Numbered from the stretch's first letter, positions 1 through 17,294 are shown. The stretch is DNA of 64,000 bases from Quercus robur (GCF_932294415.1 NC_065537.1:52337802-52401801); one strand, 5' to 3'. A program made the numbers and translations. Notes: generated by a model not told the origin, from the letters alone.

Positions 1-141
1 GTTATTGTAATTTATGAGAGAAGAGTTATTGTTTTCCTGTATGGTAAGATATAAGGAATTAGTTTAACCAAGAATAAAAAAATAAACTGTTTGTACACAA
101 TGCATGTAAATTTGTCAATATTTTTTGCATCAAGAGCCTAC

Positions 142-2292
142 CTTGGATAATTGTTGTCTAACAGTATCTTTTGTTGAAGTTTTTATCTTTCTCCTTGATT
201 GTTGTTCAACCCAACTTTTACATCTTTTTCAACCCTTACAACCTTCTTTCTTTTTGAGGCCTTTAACCTTTTCAATTAAATTCTTTATAGGTTCTCCATG
301 ATCCACAATTTCACTACCACCCAATGACATTTGATCTTTAGAATTATCAAGACTCACACATGAAAATTTCATGGCAATATCTTCAACTTGCTTTTCTAAT
401 TCCTTTGTAACACTCTCTACCAAAGCATATGCTTCTTCGATTTCAGCAGCTCGTGAGGCTAATCTAACTAACCTGGGACATAATCTTCTATACCGTTGTG
501 TAACTTTTAAGTTAACATCCCCATTGACATCCTTCCCAATACTATCTATGACATACCCATTTTTTGCTTCTCTTGTCCATCTCTTCAAAATGTAAGCATC
601 GGGAATTATCTTTATATCAAGTATGTCGAAAACCTTCAAAGCATGACAACACAAAATCCCAAATGTTTCAAACTTCCTACAACTGCATGAGATTGTCCTA
701 CTAATAGGACTACACAATACTTTATATTCTCCAACTTTCTCAAGAAGCACAACAGTATATTCATGCATTGGCTGGCTACAATTCCGATCTTTTATTATTG
801 CAGCTGATGCATAGTCATACTCATTTTGGAACACTTTAAATATTGTAGGGGTATACACCTGTGATGCTTGCTTCAATAAAGGTGAATTCTTCAAGCACAA
901 AGGAGGCAATTTTTCCCTAGCATTATACTCAGCCTCTAACTCTTTATCCCGCTTCTACCCTACTACCATCTCAAAATGCTCAAAAAAATCATCCATATTC
1001 AAATTTGATTTCAAGTAATCTTTCAAATCCCCATTCAAACTTTCACTAAGCTGAGCACTTCGCATTCCCAAAGTAACTGCCCTCTTCATGTAACAGTTAG
1101 CCCATTTTTCCTTCAATTTGTATATACCATTTAACCAACTAAGATCCTTAATTGTATAGGTCTGAATCATTTTATTCCAAGCTTCTTCAAATTCACTCTC
1201 ATTCTCATACTTATACATGCAATCTTTAAAGTCTCGGAGGAACAATGAGCCATCCTTCATCAAATTTCCCAATTTCTTGATTCCATTTTGCATTATGTGC
1301 CAAGTACATAATCCATGCCATGTTTCCGACAACACCTCAGCTAATGCCTTTGCAATAGCAAAATCTTGATCAGTAAAGATAGATTTAGGCTTTCTACCAC
1401 CATGTGCTTTTAAAAAACTCTCAAAAATCCATTTGAATGATTCAGCTGTCTCATCGTATAAAAGTGCAGCCCCAAAAATCACCATCTCTCTATGGTGATT
1501 GAAACCAATAAACACAGCTAAAGGTCTAAATTCTTTGTTTGTGCCAAATGTAGTGTCAAAACTAAAAACATCACCAAAATGGGCATAATCAATTATCATT
1601 TTAGCATCAGCCCAAAATATATTAGTTATTTGCTCCTCGATATCCAACTGTACAACATAATGGAACGATGGATTATGAATCAATTGTTGTTGAAAATACC
1701 TTAATAAACTACCGGCTTCACCATATATCAAGCTTCGTTGTCGTCTAGTTCGAAGATAGTTTTTTTTATCAATTCCAGTGTAGCCAAGATTAGCCCTTCC
1801 ACCAGCCTCTCTACTCATTAACTCATGTATCTCCTTAGGCTTAATTCCAGAAGCATAAGCTAAATCAATAGCAAAAGCTTGGACATCAGACATCTTTCGT
1901 TTTGATCGCATCATGAAAGTAGTTGCTGCAAGATGAAGAACATGGTTGTGCTCTAATACAAAATCGTACACCTTGTACTTTCCGGTCTCACGAACTAATG
2001 AAACACCCAATTGTACTGGACAATTAGTCCTTGTTTCTTGTCGAGGTTGACTGGTCAGATGATCTCGTTTATCAGGCTTACGAGTACCATCTTTAGAACA
2101 CAAAAATCTTCTCGATGTTATTTCTCCATCTATCTTACTTTTATTTGTATAATGCTTTCGAACACTAAACCCCATTTGTTTTCCATAATTTTTCCAAAAC
2201 ATCCAAGCTGCCTCTAATGTATCAAACTCCATACCAACCTTTGGGGTACAATCATTCATGGTATCCTTGTTTTGACAAGAAATGTCCATCAT
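142..2292 (-). pseudogene. FAR1-related (FRS) transcription factor, broken by two in-frame stops
   Basis: FRS proteins are plant transcription regulators domesticated from MULE transposases. Reading down the minus strand from ATGATG at 2292, the order is an N-terminal FAR1 DNA-binding domain (about residues 20-115), a MULE transposase-like core (ending near the CTWH motif), and a SWIM zinc finger of CxC...CxH form around 630-690. A TAG at 955-957 falls just after the FEHFEMVVG stretch, where relatives read straight on; the same frame continues with KRDKELEAEYNAR. A TGA at 229-231 interrupts the basic C-terminus, and coding-like sequence continues (KSWVEQQSRRK) to a possible splice donor CCAAG|GTAGG at 142/141. 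The start follows a good 3' splice site (TTTTTATAG|GATGATG), so a 5' UTR exon lies upstream, perhaps in the CT-rich minus-strand sequence at 3100-3500. Apart from the two stops no frameshift is needed. It is probably a young pseudogene; sequencing error or a truncated functional product are alternatives. Confidence 0.8.
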
Positions 2293-3051
2293 CCTATAAA
2301 AATACAACAAAAAAAAATAAAAAATAAAACTCAATTCCAATTAACTGAAACTGAATATTTCAAATATTACTAATATACCAAGGTCCTATTACTAATATAC
2401 TCAAACTAAATAGACAAGTTTGAAACAATCATGGCAATAGCTAAACCCAATAACATGAAAAGAAAAGCACCAAAGCAGATTTCCAAATCCAATAGCTTGC
2501 AAATCATTAGAAAAACTAGCAAAAACACAAAGCAAATTGGTTACACCAGTAGATATATATTGGCTTCTAAAAGACAATAAAAATAACAAAAAGTAAAATA
2601 AAAATGAATGGAGTTCAAGTTTTCTATGGTGCACGCACAACATTGCTCACAAGCAGAAGAAGAGTGCAAAAAAAGGGCTGCAAAGATAAAAGGACATATA
2701 ATAAACCTTCAGTCAGGTACTAAAACCAAAAACGTAAAGACTAAAACTACATTGAGAAGACTGAACCCAAGTCTAAGGTTGAAATGGAATTTTCAAGTCA
2801 CCACATTGACAAATATTGCAGAATAGTTCCCTCTAAATCTTTCACACGGCATGGCCCACACCATGGAGCCCAAAACTCAACAATATGTAAAGGGATCCCA
2901 ATTGTCAAAACTTATCTTAAACATTTATCAAACACCTTGTAGGCAGAGGATATAGCCCCAAAAAAACACAGCCCTTCATGAGCAATCATTAAACAGTTTT
3001 GCTGTAGTGAAATTGCAAAACAATAAAAATCTAATATCAACCATAGGTATG

Positions 3052-3094
<43 letters not shown>

Positions 3095-4370
3095 AGAAGA
3101 AGAGAAAGGAAGAAACTAATCCTCAGTAGACAATAGACAGAGAACAGAGGATAGAGAGAGAGTAAGATAGCTAATATATCTGGCCTCCATTGGACTTTCA
3201 ATGGTCATCCATGGACAGTTTGAAGGGATTGAGCTGGGTGGATCCATCATTTGTGATTGAAAGAACTGAAAATTTTAAATTTGTAGGAGATCACGGCTTC
3301 AGATGTAAAAGAAAGTCTGGTTTCTTCTTGTCCAGGAGTGTCTTTTGGATTTAGATGGGAAAATGGCGGGAGTAATTTGTGGGATGATGAATTTCCCGGG
3401 TTTGAGATTTGTTCCATCCAAAAAAAAAAAAAAAAAAAAAAAGGTGGATCTATTTCCATCCAAAAAAAAATGTTGGAATTGTTTGCTAACATTAAAAGAT
3501 CACGGCTGCTTCTTAAAGTTATTCCTCTTTTTGTGTTTTTAAAAGAGTAAGTTAGTGGAATGTTGATGTGGCAGCATCTTAAACCATTAATTTTAAATGA
3601 GGGGTGAGAATTTAAAGAAATTTACCTGGTAGAGTTCCCTAGGAACTCTAGAAGATTTGAATCCTAAAAGTTAATGAACAAAAGTAGATTTAATCATAAA
3701 TTATAAAGAGGTGCTATGTTAACAACATTTTCTCAATATTTTCACGACAAATCATAGGTGATTAGTTGTTATTAATTCTAATTTAAACCTACCACTGAAA
3801 TTACTTTTTTATCTCACCAATAACAACCCGTAGAACTTGCCACATAAAATTTATAAACAAAAACCTGTGCGTTGCTCAGGTAACAAGCTAGAAAAATTCC
3901 ATAAAGAGGAAGAACTGTGCTTTAAATTAGCATCAACAGCATTCAAGATCCAGCCTGATCCAACCTCCCCAGAATCTAAACCCACAAACTGGAGTAAAAT
4001 CTGTAATAAAAACTTTACAACAATTGTTAACAAATCTTGCAGGGTGCAGAGACGAGGTTATTTCTATATTCTATACCAAATTCCCATTCATCTCTGGGGG
4101 GAAAAGAAAAAAAAAAAAAAAAAACTAATAAGTTATTATGAGAAAAACTGATGGAAAAATTTACAGGCAATGTTGTATTAGGAAACGATTAATACAAATG
4201 AAGTAAAAAGTATACTGTAAAACTACAAGGACAAAACTTTAGGGTATCACCATGAGGCCTAATTTGCTCCTAATTTTCTATTTAAATACTTCTAACAAGG
4301 ACTAATGACACTTACAGATTAACTTATACTAGACTTTAAAAGAATTGGGTTAGATATGGCTCCAAATGCA
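2293..4370. other. Intergenic region with long A tracts
   Basis: No gene is supported here. It holds an uninterrupted run of about 41 A at 3052-3092 followed by GAAGAAGA, a second A run of about 22 at 3420-3441 and a third near 4108-4124. The minus strand of 3100-3180 is CT-rich and could be 5' UTR of the FRS locus. The stretch at 3710-3860 resembles a short inverted-repeat element (AACAACATTTTC...AACAACCC), but I could not fix its ends. Confidence 0.5.
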
Positions 4371-8417
<4,047 letters not shown>

Positions 8418-8431
8418 AGATAGAGGAGGAG

Positions 8432-8522
8432 ACGGTTAGGGTTTGGGGAAAAGGAGTGACGGCAGCGTTTAGACGGTTCTGAAAGGTGTTAGAGGGATGT
8501 GCCGTCACGTCACGTAACGGTT
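8432..8522 (-). promoter_or_regulatory. Telo-box and ACGT-repeat upstream of the trihelix/kinase start
   Basis: Just upstream of the ATG at 8417 the minus strand reads AAACCCTAA (8436-8444), the telo-box typical of plant 5' leaders. At 8502-8520 is a near-perfect CGTTACGTGACGTGACGG, two overlapping ACGT cores of the kind bound by bZIP factors. No clear TATA box was identified. The sites are read directly; their use is inferred. Confidence 0.5.
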
Positions 8523-10849
8523 CCGTCTAACTTCTTCTTGTTGTGCGTTGTTGTTGTTTGGTTTTGACACTTTTTGCATCTCTTCAAATTCTCCATTGTA
8601 TAATGAAAGGAAAAAAAAATTATTATTCCATGTTTTATGGTACAATAATTATATAAGGAAATAAAAAAAATTCTTAAAATTTCATTAAGTGTCTCATGAT
8701 TTTTAATAAGAATTTTATAATTTTTTGGATTTTAGAAAAGAAAATGTGGGAGGATAACATAGAAACATAAAGTTTTTATTTTTTGGATATTTAAAAATGA
8801 AAAATGGTTATCTATTGGGAAAGGTAGCATAGGGAATATCCAAAGATTATAATTATGTTCTATAAATAAATAAATAAAAAGTGAAATTAAAATAATGTCT
8901 ATTTTAATTTAAACTAATCGTATATGAGAATAGAAAATTAATTATAATGAAAAAATTGTGAAAAAGCGGTGGTTTTGGGGTGGGGGGATAAATATAATGA
9001 AATTAATAAAAATTGAAGTTTCACATAAAACAAAAGGTTTAAATTGAAGTGAAACAATAACTACACGGTATTGTTTTGTTTAAACATTTTTCGCTAATAA
9101 TGTCAATGTGTGCAATGAAGAAAATATTCAATCCTCTTGTTAGATCATTCACATGGTCTTCTCCCACCAATAAAATAAAATAAGTTTTAATTACTATATG
9201 TGATCATCTCCTTGAATTCTAAATGTGATTGTCATCTTGTAGGACTGAATAAATTCTAAATGAGCTTGTGGTTTGATTTTTTTTTTTTTTTTTTTTTTTT
9301 TAGTACAAAGTTTAATTTCACTTAATTTGAAACCACTCCTACTTTGATATTTAAAATACAATTAGTATTACTCTTGTGCAATGCATGGCTTGATGAAAAT
9401 TCATATTTAAGCTCAAAAATTTTTAAATAATTAAAACTAAATTATTAAATAAATAGTAATAATAAATTATAAAATAAGTAAATAATTTTAATAAAAAGAA
9501 TTATTTTAAGTTTTTTTTTTATGCGAATTATTTTAAGTTTTGATTGTTTAGAGTTTAGACTTAATCAGTGTTTATTCATTTTTATATTTTAAATTTCTCT
9601 TTGTACTTTGTGTTAATTTCTTAATATAAGATATAGAATGAGTTTGATCATTCCTATTTGGGTTATGTTTAAGGACAAAGTTTAGTACCAAATAAGTTGT
9701 AGCGTAAAGCTAGAACCTTACTCCATAAAATAAACATTATTACATATTTTAAAAGTCTAACCATTGAATTACATGTTCTTTACACTTTTAATATACATGT
9801 CAGATTTTGTGTCAATCGAACATTATTTACTATATGATTTATAAGCTTATATTTTATGCATAATTTTAAACTATAAAAACTTGTAATTTAAATAATTTAT
9901 TGATGACATAGCTATTGATTATTAATTTTTTAAAAATTTTGCAAGCATGGAGGATATAAGAAAAAGATGTAATCCTATGGTGGATTTGTCAAAATTCACT
10001 TCCAAGAAAAAGATATTGAGTAAGCATATAGCCTAAGGTTACAATCAATTTTGTAACTAAATTTTGTCCTATCTATACCCTAGCTAGCACAAACAATAAT
10101 AAACAAAATAGTTCTTCAATATTAATTTTTTCCTAGTGATAGTCTAATTGAAAAAATCAACACACTCACAAATTAAATATAATAACCTAAACTGAAAATC
10201 AAAACATGCATAAAAAAGTTCAAAATTTGAGAATATAAAATAAAATAAAACTCACATAAGAGAACCAAAAACTTAAATGGGTGTCCATTATTTTGCTTCT
10301 TTATAGTAAACTTCATTTGGCATAATATCCTGCATGCAAATTCAGAAGCAAATAACAATAAATAAGATGAATTTATTAGATTAAAACATAAGCATAAGTT
10401 GCATTTTGAAAGGAAAAAAAAAAAAAAACAACAACAACAACATGGGGTGTATTGTGTGGGGTTTAATTACAGGGATGACATATTGTTAAAAATGGATTGT
10501 ATCGTTGGTGAATATATATATTTATATATGTATATATGTATATATAAGTTTTGAAAATTTTGATTATAGACTTTTAGTTGGAGTAGAATTTAAATTTAAA
10601 AAATTTAGATGATGAATCTTTATCTAAATTAAATTATTGTTAAATTTTATCCCTTAGTCAAGAGCTTTGTAGCTTAATATCGTAATAAAATATTAATTTA
10701 ACTAGCCGTTACCTTGTGCAATGCACGGGAACTTACTTGTTTTTATGGTAGACTAAAATAATTTTATGAAATATTAAATTGATTATGAAACTATACCATT
10801 GCATGAATTGCTCCTATCTGACTTGAATTTGTGTTACAATTTAATGAAG

Positions 10850-11400
10850 AAGTCAAAACTTGAAATATTAGTGAATCGAAAGATTCATTGCCTAGGAATT
10901 GTTAAAACAAAACAAAATACATATGGCTACACAATAGAGAAATATAAGAGAAAAATTAGTTATCTTCAAAAGAATAATCTATGGTATAATTGTTGAAATC
11001 TGCCAAACATGTTCAGATATTGCTAAAAACTAATGCAAAAAGTCAGATGTTAAAACTTCCAAAATGCCAAAAAATAATTTTAAAAAAATTAGAAGATTGT
11101 AATCCTAGAACTATTGAAACAATAGAAAAAATATATGACTACACACAAAAGAGAAATAAAAGAGAAAGACTTGAAATATGCCAGACAGTTTCAGATAATG
11201 CAAAAAATATACCTAGAAATTTAGATGAAACTAAAGAATTAGAAAATTTGGTGCCTATAAATTATTGAAACAAAATATAAACAAAAAAGTATGTAACTAC
11301 ACATAAAGAAATATAAAAGAAAGATGTTCTACCCTCAAATCCATTGCTATAATTGTTGAAATCTGCAAGAAAATTTCAAATGTTACAAAAAATTAACCAA
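10850..11400. repeat. Degenerate tandem repeat, period about 180 bp
   Basis: Three related stretches recur in order. TTGAAATCTGCCAAAC starts near 10992, TTGAAATATGCCAGAC near 11171 and TTGAAATCTGCAAGAA near 11355, spacings of about 179 and 184 bp. Each is preceded at a similar distance by a CTACACA...GAAATA.AAGA block (near 10925, 11140 and 11297). The copies are diverged by substitutions and small indels. Confidence 0.6.
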
Positions 11401-11687
11401 AAAGTCGGCAGTTAAAACACAATGGAATTATTTAAATGAACCAATCTACTGATGGGTTGAACCTAGCGCCAAGTTTACCCTAGGATAATAGCTTGAGACT
11501 TGAGATTGGTGCGGATGCTGTGGTATTTGCTTGTGAGCGTGAGTCTCTGTTGTGTGGCAGTATTCAATCTAATTGAAGAAATTATAAAATAAAATAAATT
11601 ATAATGAGGTGTAAAAAAGTAAAATAATTTTGTTTAAAAAAAATAATAATGATGTGTCAATAGGTCAACAAAAAGTCAAAAACTTCC

Positions 11688-11691
<4 letters not shown>

Positions 11692-11721
<30 letters not shown>
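11692..11721. repeat. (TA)n microsatellite
   Basis: About 15 uninterrupted TA units. Comparable TA tracts lie at 28362-28384, 28642-28662, 31159-31183 and 56870-56893. Confidence 0.9.
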
Positions 11722-11723
<2 letters not shown>

Positions 11724-12125
11724 ATGCAACTTGTGGAAAAATAAACAAAAACAAAAATGTGGGTCGTATCATGTATGGGATTTAAATTTAGAAATTTTTG
11801 ATAATATACTTATAGTTTAAATTGCATTTAATTTTGTTTTAAATTATTGTTAAATCTTATCCCTTAGTCAAAACATGAGTATTTTTTTTTTTTATAAAGA
11901 AAACATAGGTTGTAGTGTGGAATTTAAGTTTAGAAATTTTTTATAATAGACTGTTAGTTTAAATAGGATTTAAATTTATTGAAATTTAAATGATAAAGTT
12001 TTACCTAAATTAAACAGTTGTTAAATATTATTTTATTTAACCCTTAATTGAGGAAATAGATCTTAACAAAAAATATATAATTAATTTACTAATTAGTGAG
12101 AGTAACCACTTGACACAACCACGGT

Positions 12126-12129
<4 letters not shown>

Positions 12130-12196
<67 letters not shown>
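12130..12196. repeat. 67-bp A homopolymer
   Basis: An uninterrupted run of A, the longest homopolymer in the window. It could be the tail of a retroposed copy, but the sequence to its left shows no recognisable retroelement. Such a tract is also prone to length error in assembly. Confidence 0.9.
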
Positions 12197-12198
<2 letters not shown>

Positions 12199-13581
12199 CA
12201 CGTCATAAATATGCTTAATTTCAAACTTATCTTTATTGTCAGTTTTTCAAAAACCTCTTTTTTTTTCTTTTTTTTCTTTTTTCCTCTCTTCTAAATATAA
12301 CCCTTAGTTTATTTATAATTTTTTTTAATTAAAAAAAATGGTTTTCTTTGTCATGGTTGGACTTAATAACCCTTCAGGCATAGCATTTCACTTGGCAAGA
12401 TCCCATTACAAATGTCGAAATGCCCATTGGTGGAATTGCAATTAAATGAGTTTTTCCTTTCTTCTACAATTGGTGCACCCTCAAAAGTAATTCAAAGTTT
12501 CGAAACCAAATTCTTCCCCACAAGAGTATTAGACAAGATTACTAAACCACAAGACCCTTGTCATATTATTATCTTTTGCCTTTTCCTAAGAGTGGAATTC
12601 TACATAGAAAAATCCGTGGCTCTTATTACCTTGTTTGAGCTAGTCATGCAATTATAAATTGCATCAAGGAAGGGGAAAGTCTCAAAACAGGATTTGCGTA
12701 TTCATCACCATTCAATAGGTCATAGAATAATAGTTGAATGCTTTTCATGTCAAATATAAGCTTGAGTGATTCAAATCCTCCTGTTATACTTCTAGTTTAA
12801 TTCTCAACATCGGTAGCTGCATGCTACTCCTACACAACAGTATCTTGAGTTCTATGCTATTACCACAATTCTCAAACTTTGTACTTTCACCCGAAAGTGT
12901 AACTGTGCAATTGGCATGTCCAGAGCTCTGGCCTCTGAACTGCATTATACAGAAGTTTGGTAAGAAGAAAGAATTTGGGTTTGCAGTAGGTAGAAAATTG
13001 GATGAGGCATGAATCCTAATATATTGCTTTCATCTACCAACTGAACACACTCACAAGGCCATAACCCCTTTTTCCAGTCACATGGCAGGATAACTCCATT
13101 GATAGTTAAATGGTCTGCCGAAAATCAGTTGTATGGATTGCAACCATTGCCATGTAAATGGACAACACAAGGATCAACTGAACTCAAGTTCGTATTTTAT
13201 AATTAAACATCAGAAGCAATTGGAAAGCTTGAAACCCAATGAGAGTGATAATAATTATCTGCCTGATATACTGCATCACCTGATTCACCCTTAATAAAAA
13301 AACATTCATTTCTTTATAAGTGTAATAAAAAACATTCATGAGGCGAAAACTCTATTTTTAACCCAATACAGGCCTTATGAGGATATTGTTTACAACCAAA
13401 TGACATGAAAATGCAACAAGGATAGAACAAGTACGTGATTTGAGAAGCAAACCAGAAAGGCAATTAGAGAACTTGAATCCCTGTATGAATTAAAAGCGAT
13501 TATCTGCTAGTTCAGTGGCCAACTACTTTTTACATTCACAGTAAAAGAACCCCAAATATTAGAAACACTATTCCAATATTT

Positions 13582-16500
13582 TCACACATTATCATCATCA
13601 TCAGCATCTGAAGATTTATCATTATCATCATCATCAGGACCCTTTTGGGCCTTCCTCTCCTGCCATCTTCCCCATATCCACTTCAATACAATGAATCCTC
13701 CCAGAGCATAAACCTACCAGTATACAAAGTATATTCATTATTATATATAAATAAAGGAGGTGGAGTAGGGGAATTACAACTGCAGTTGAGTGGAAACTTA
13801 AGTTTACAATCATTCTTGTGTTTATGGTCTGAGAACACACAACAAGACTGTTACAAAGTGCAATAAACGAAATACACCCAAATTAGGTCATTTCAATGCA
13901 GTGCCAAAATTTAACGAAACCTAGTTAGGGTAAAACTAGGTAGCTGAACCTTCAAGGTATTGAGACAACCAACATTAGACCACCAAAGAAAATCTGATAG
14001 TTAGCTTTGATTGAACAGAAAAGAAAGGTGAATATCTCATTGAAAATTGTTATTACCATTACAAAACACTTGACTGATAGTGGACAGGACTTGAGTAAAA
14101 CTATTTAATAGTTTTCAGTAAAACTGTTGACTGATTGTGGACAGGACTTAAGTAAAACTGTTGAAGGCTTTGCAGGACATGAAAGTTGATAGGAATGGTT
14201 CTCATTCCTATCAACCAGACCTGGAGAAGACATGAATAAGTTGGAGAGAGAAGATGCTCCATCAAGTATGGTGGATGGCATTCGGTTAATGAGGAAGCAT
14301 GCAGTTAGAACAACATCGCTCCAAAGCTGTTTGGGTACATTCATATGAAACAAAAAGTCTCAGGAAATATCAAGGAGATGTCTAAATTCACTGAGCAACA
14401 CCAATTTGTTGTGGTAAGTGAGGACAAGTGGTATGGTGCACAATGCCTTTTTCAGATAAATAAGTAGCTAAGAAATGATGTTTTTTAGACATTTTTTGGC
14501 ATTGTCAGAATGCACAGTTTCGGATATTTTTGGCCAAATTAGGTTCTGATTTCTTTGCGAAAAATTTGAAAATTTGACATTTACTTGGAACGATTTCACA
14601 TTAAAATAGCCAACACTCAACTCATTCGGGAGTAATCATCAACAAAAGTAACAGCATATTGAAATCTATTTGATGAAACATGGAAATGACCTCATATATT
14701 GAAATGGACTAACTCAAATGGATTAGGAACTAAAACAACAGAACTAGAGGGGAATGACACACTATTGTGTTTACTGATTTGACATAATTCATGGGATAAA
14801 GAAGAAACGTGACTAAGAGTCTAGACTTGATTCTTCAATATGGCCAGAGACAAGTGACCAAGTTGACAATGCCACTCCATGAAAGATAAGGAAGACTAAA
14901 GGACTCATGAAGGAGAGATAGGTGCAAAATTCAAATAGTTGCGAGCACCAAACTTATGTCCCACACCAATCATCAGTTCAAGCTGCAGATCTTGAAAGAT
15001 ACTTCTGGAGGGGCAAAAACTAACACAACACTTAAGGTTTTTCCTTGGTTACATTACTAATGGACAACTAATTAAAGGGAAACCAGGAATGATTAAAACA
15101 GATAACACATAAGGCGAGTGGTTTTAGAGCCCTGAACTTTGGTTAAGGAACCGTTAGGTAATGTAACACTCTAAGGTGATGTAACAATATGATAACCAAA
15201 AAGATTAGTAAATGCACCAATCATATGCTCAATGGAACCAGAATTGATGACCCATAGATAAGAGGTAGAGAGAAAAGATAGTGGGGGTGCAATGCCTGAC
15301 TAAGCTAGAGTGGTGGTGTAGTAAGAAGCTACCCACTTTTGATGCAAAGCATGCGCATCCTTGGATATAGAGATCAATTCTACTATTGGGTATAGTGGAT
15401 GATCTTGATGCTAGAGGAGACTCATCCTGATAGAATTCCTAATTGGCAAACCCAAGGATATGCCATGGAGATCCCAGAAGTAATCTATGGTATGATTGTT
15501 GCCCCCACAATGCATACACTTTTTATGTTCTTGGTTTCTAGTGCAGTTGCGATTCCCCTAGAGTCGCATCCACCATGCACATTATGATCACCCTGACTAC
15601 TACAACATCTTAGTGATACATTAGAACTACCACAAGAGGCGATAAGTACAGAGCTCTCACTAGAACCAGTGTTTGTGTCAAAATTATTAAAGCATTGGGG
15701 AATAAACCTCATGTAAAGAGGGAAGGTCAGGAGTTACACAAGATCTAGGCACAAACTGGCTCATACTCAGATTTCAGATCACTGAGAAATCGCACTACAT
15801 CCATATGCTTGCGTTGTTTTTCCATATAGTGTAGATCAGTTGAGAGTGGTTGATACAAGTTTCTCTCCTCAAGTACCCCCAAGACCTAATAATAATATTC
15901 TGCCAAGTTCGGACTGCCTTGCTCAAGATTGAAATACTACTTACAAACATTATTCAAACCTAGAATAAATATGCTGCAAGTGCTCCCAAATGGCCTTCGC
16001 AGATCAGAGGTGCATCAAAGTGACTCCTATATTGGGATTGATAATAGAGAGCATGAGTGACAAGATCAGATTGTTTTCTAGATCCCAAAGGCTTGTTGAG
16101 GTAGCAGTAGTATGAAGGGTAGTTTACCCATCTAAGCTTGTCGTATCACTAACACATGCAGAGGATGATGGTTTGTCATACAAGAGATGGTTAAATAATT
16201 CCTTTCCTCTTAAGAATATTTCAATTGAGCCAGTCCAACAAATGTAGTTGTAGGCTTGTAGCCAATAAGCTCAAATCATATCATGGGAGAACTAATAGTA
16301 GATGGGGAGGAGATAAGCTCATGTCTAGTATTCACTGCGCAAGGACAACAAATAAGTTCAAGCACAAAAGATGAACAACTTAGAAACTCACTGAGTAGCT
16401 GAATAACGGTTGAAACAGCTGAAGCTGACTAAAAATGGTACTGAATCAGCCTAGCCAACATGTGCTCTATTTTGGCCAAAATATGCTTACTCTCTCTCTC

Positions 16501-17294
16501 ACACACACGACGTGCGAAAATTCTACTCAACCCAAATATCATATCCTAAACTTCATCCTTATCTAGTTTGGGGAAAAAGAAAAAACTATGGTCCCTTTGC
16601 CTATGCCTTGAATTGAATCAACTTTGCTGATATAGTTTCTCTGCATTTTGCAACTTTTCCAGACACACAAATAGTGACAAAACACGATTAAAATAAAAGG
16701 CCCATCTCAACTCACAAAGACAAAGTGTAGACTCAATCATCCAAACACAATTATCACAACCCCAATTTCAAAATCTTACTACAACTTTATCATGCCATAC
16801 TCAACTCAACCTGAAAAACAGCATCATCCAATGACCAAACAACACAAATTACAATTTATCACATTCAAACTCTCTCTCTCTCTCTCATTTTCCTCCACAT
16901 TCCCAACAACCAAACACAATTTACCACAACACACAAAAAGAACAAGGAATTTAAACAAATATATAAATAAATAAAAAAAGCAAACCTGCCACAGGATAAA
17001 AGGATTGGAAGTCTTAGTAGAAGGCTCTTCAACTTCAACAGCCAAAGGGGGTGGAACCAACGGTTTCCTCTCTGCAAACTTCACAACATCAGGTTTCTTA
17101 GTCGAGTCTTCTTTACCTTCATCGCCACCAACCACTATTTCACCTTTCACTTCCTCTTTCACAACAGCCTCTACCTTCGGTCCTCCATGCTTCAGAAATG
17201 GGATTTCAAGCTTAAACTTTGGGAACAACGAGAACAGGTTCTGGGGTCCTTTTGGGTCTTCTTTACTGGCAGAGATTTCAGTGTTTTCAGCCAT
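13582..17294 (-). CDS. Small single-pass membrane protein, two exons, unknown function
   Basis: Exon 1 runs 17294-16986 (103 codons) and ends at TGGCAG|GTTTGC. Exon 2 runs 13713-13582 (43 codons plus TGA), begins after CTGGTAG, and keeps the frame, giving 146 residues. Visible features are a short N-terminus with an LFSLFPKFKLEIPFLKHGG segment, a Lys/Glu-rich middle, a PLVPPPLAVEVEE motif, one hydrophobic segment spanning the exon junction (about residues 98-120, ILWQVYALGGFIVLKW), then a basic WGRWQERKAQKG and a strongly acidic Asp-rich tail. The single membrane segment and charged ends suggest an organelle or endomembrane anchor, but I do not recognise a characterised family; it looks like one of the conserved plant 'transmembrane protein' genes. 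The 3272-bp intron contains a decayed Ty1/copia element in the same orientation. Confidence 0.75.
14100..16270 (-). mobile_element. Decayed Ty1/copia retrotransposon fragment inside an intron
   Basis: Minus-strand pieces occur in the order expected for copia: a gag (UBN2-type) region from about 16260, including a LILSLMLSIINPNIGVTLMHL-like stretch near 16070-16000; a CCHC zinc knuckle of form CxHCGGNNHTxDY(F)W near 15530-15480 (last Cys lost); a GAG-pre-integrase WHCQLGHLSL near 14880; an integrase-core piece with TFVDDYSRMS near 14640-14590; and a downstream integrase piece with VPKQLWSDVVLTACFLINRMPS (14353-14280). Multiple stops and frameshifts are present. No reverse transcriptase and no LTRs were found, so the ends are approximate. 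Confidence 0.8.

Larger units (their letters stand above)
8523..13581. other. AT-rich intergenic region
   Basis: No convincing gene. Contents: a T run at 9277-9301; a degenerate tandem repeat at about 10850-11400; a TA microsatellite at 11692-11721; an A run of 67 at 12130-12196. Open frames at 10799-11268, 12412-12657 and 12821-13012 have no recognisable domain. The AT-rich pair lies inside the tandem repeat. The segment 12350-13110 has a more balanced base composition and may be a decayed coding relic, but I could not assign a family. Confidence 0.5.

Noticed and set aside
3247-3550. Frames with Phe or Lys runs
   Set aside because: They translate homopolymer T/A tracts.
10799-11268. Two AT-rich frames as small genes
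   Set aside because: They fall in the tandem repeat, use Lys/Asn/Ile-rich low-complexity coding and lack splice or domain support.
12412-13012. Frames of 81 and 63 residues as a receptor-like gene relic
   Set aside because: Tried on both strands against wall-associated and LRK10-like ectodomain patterns; no consistent Cys pattern was found.
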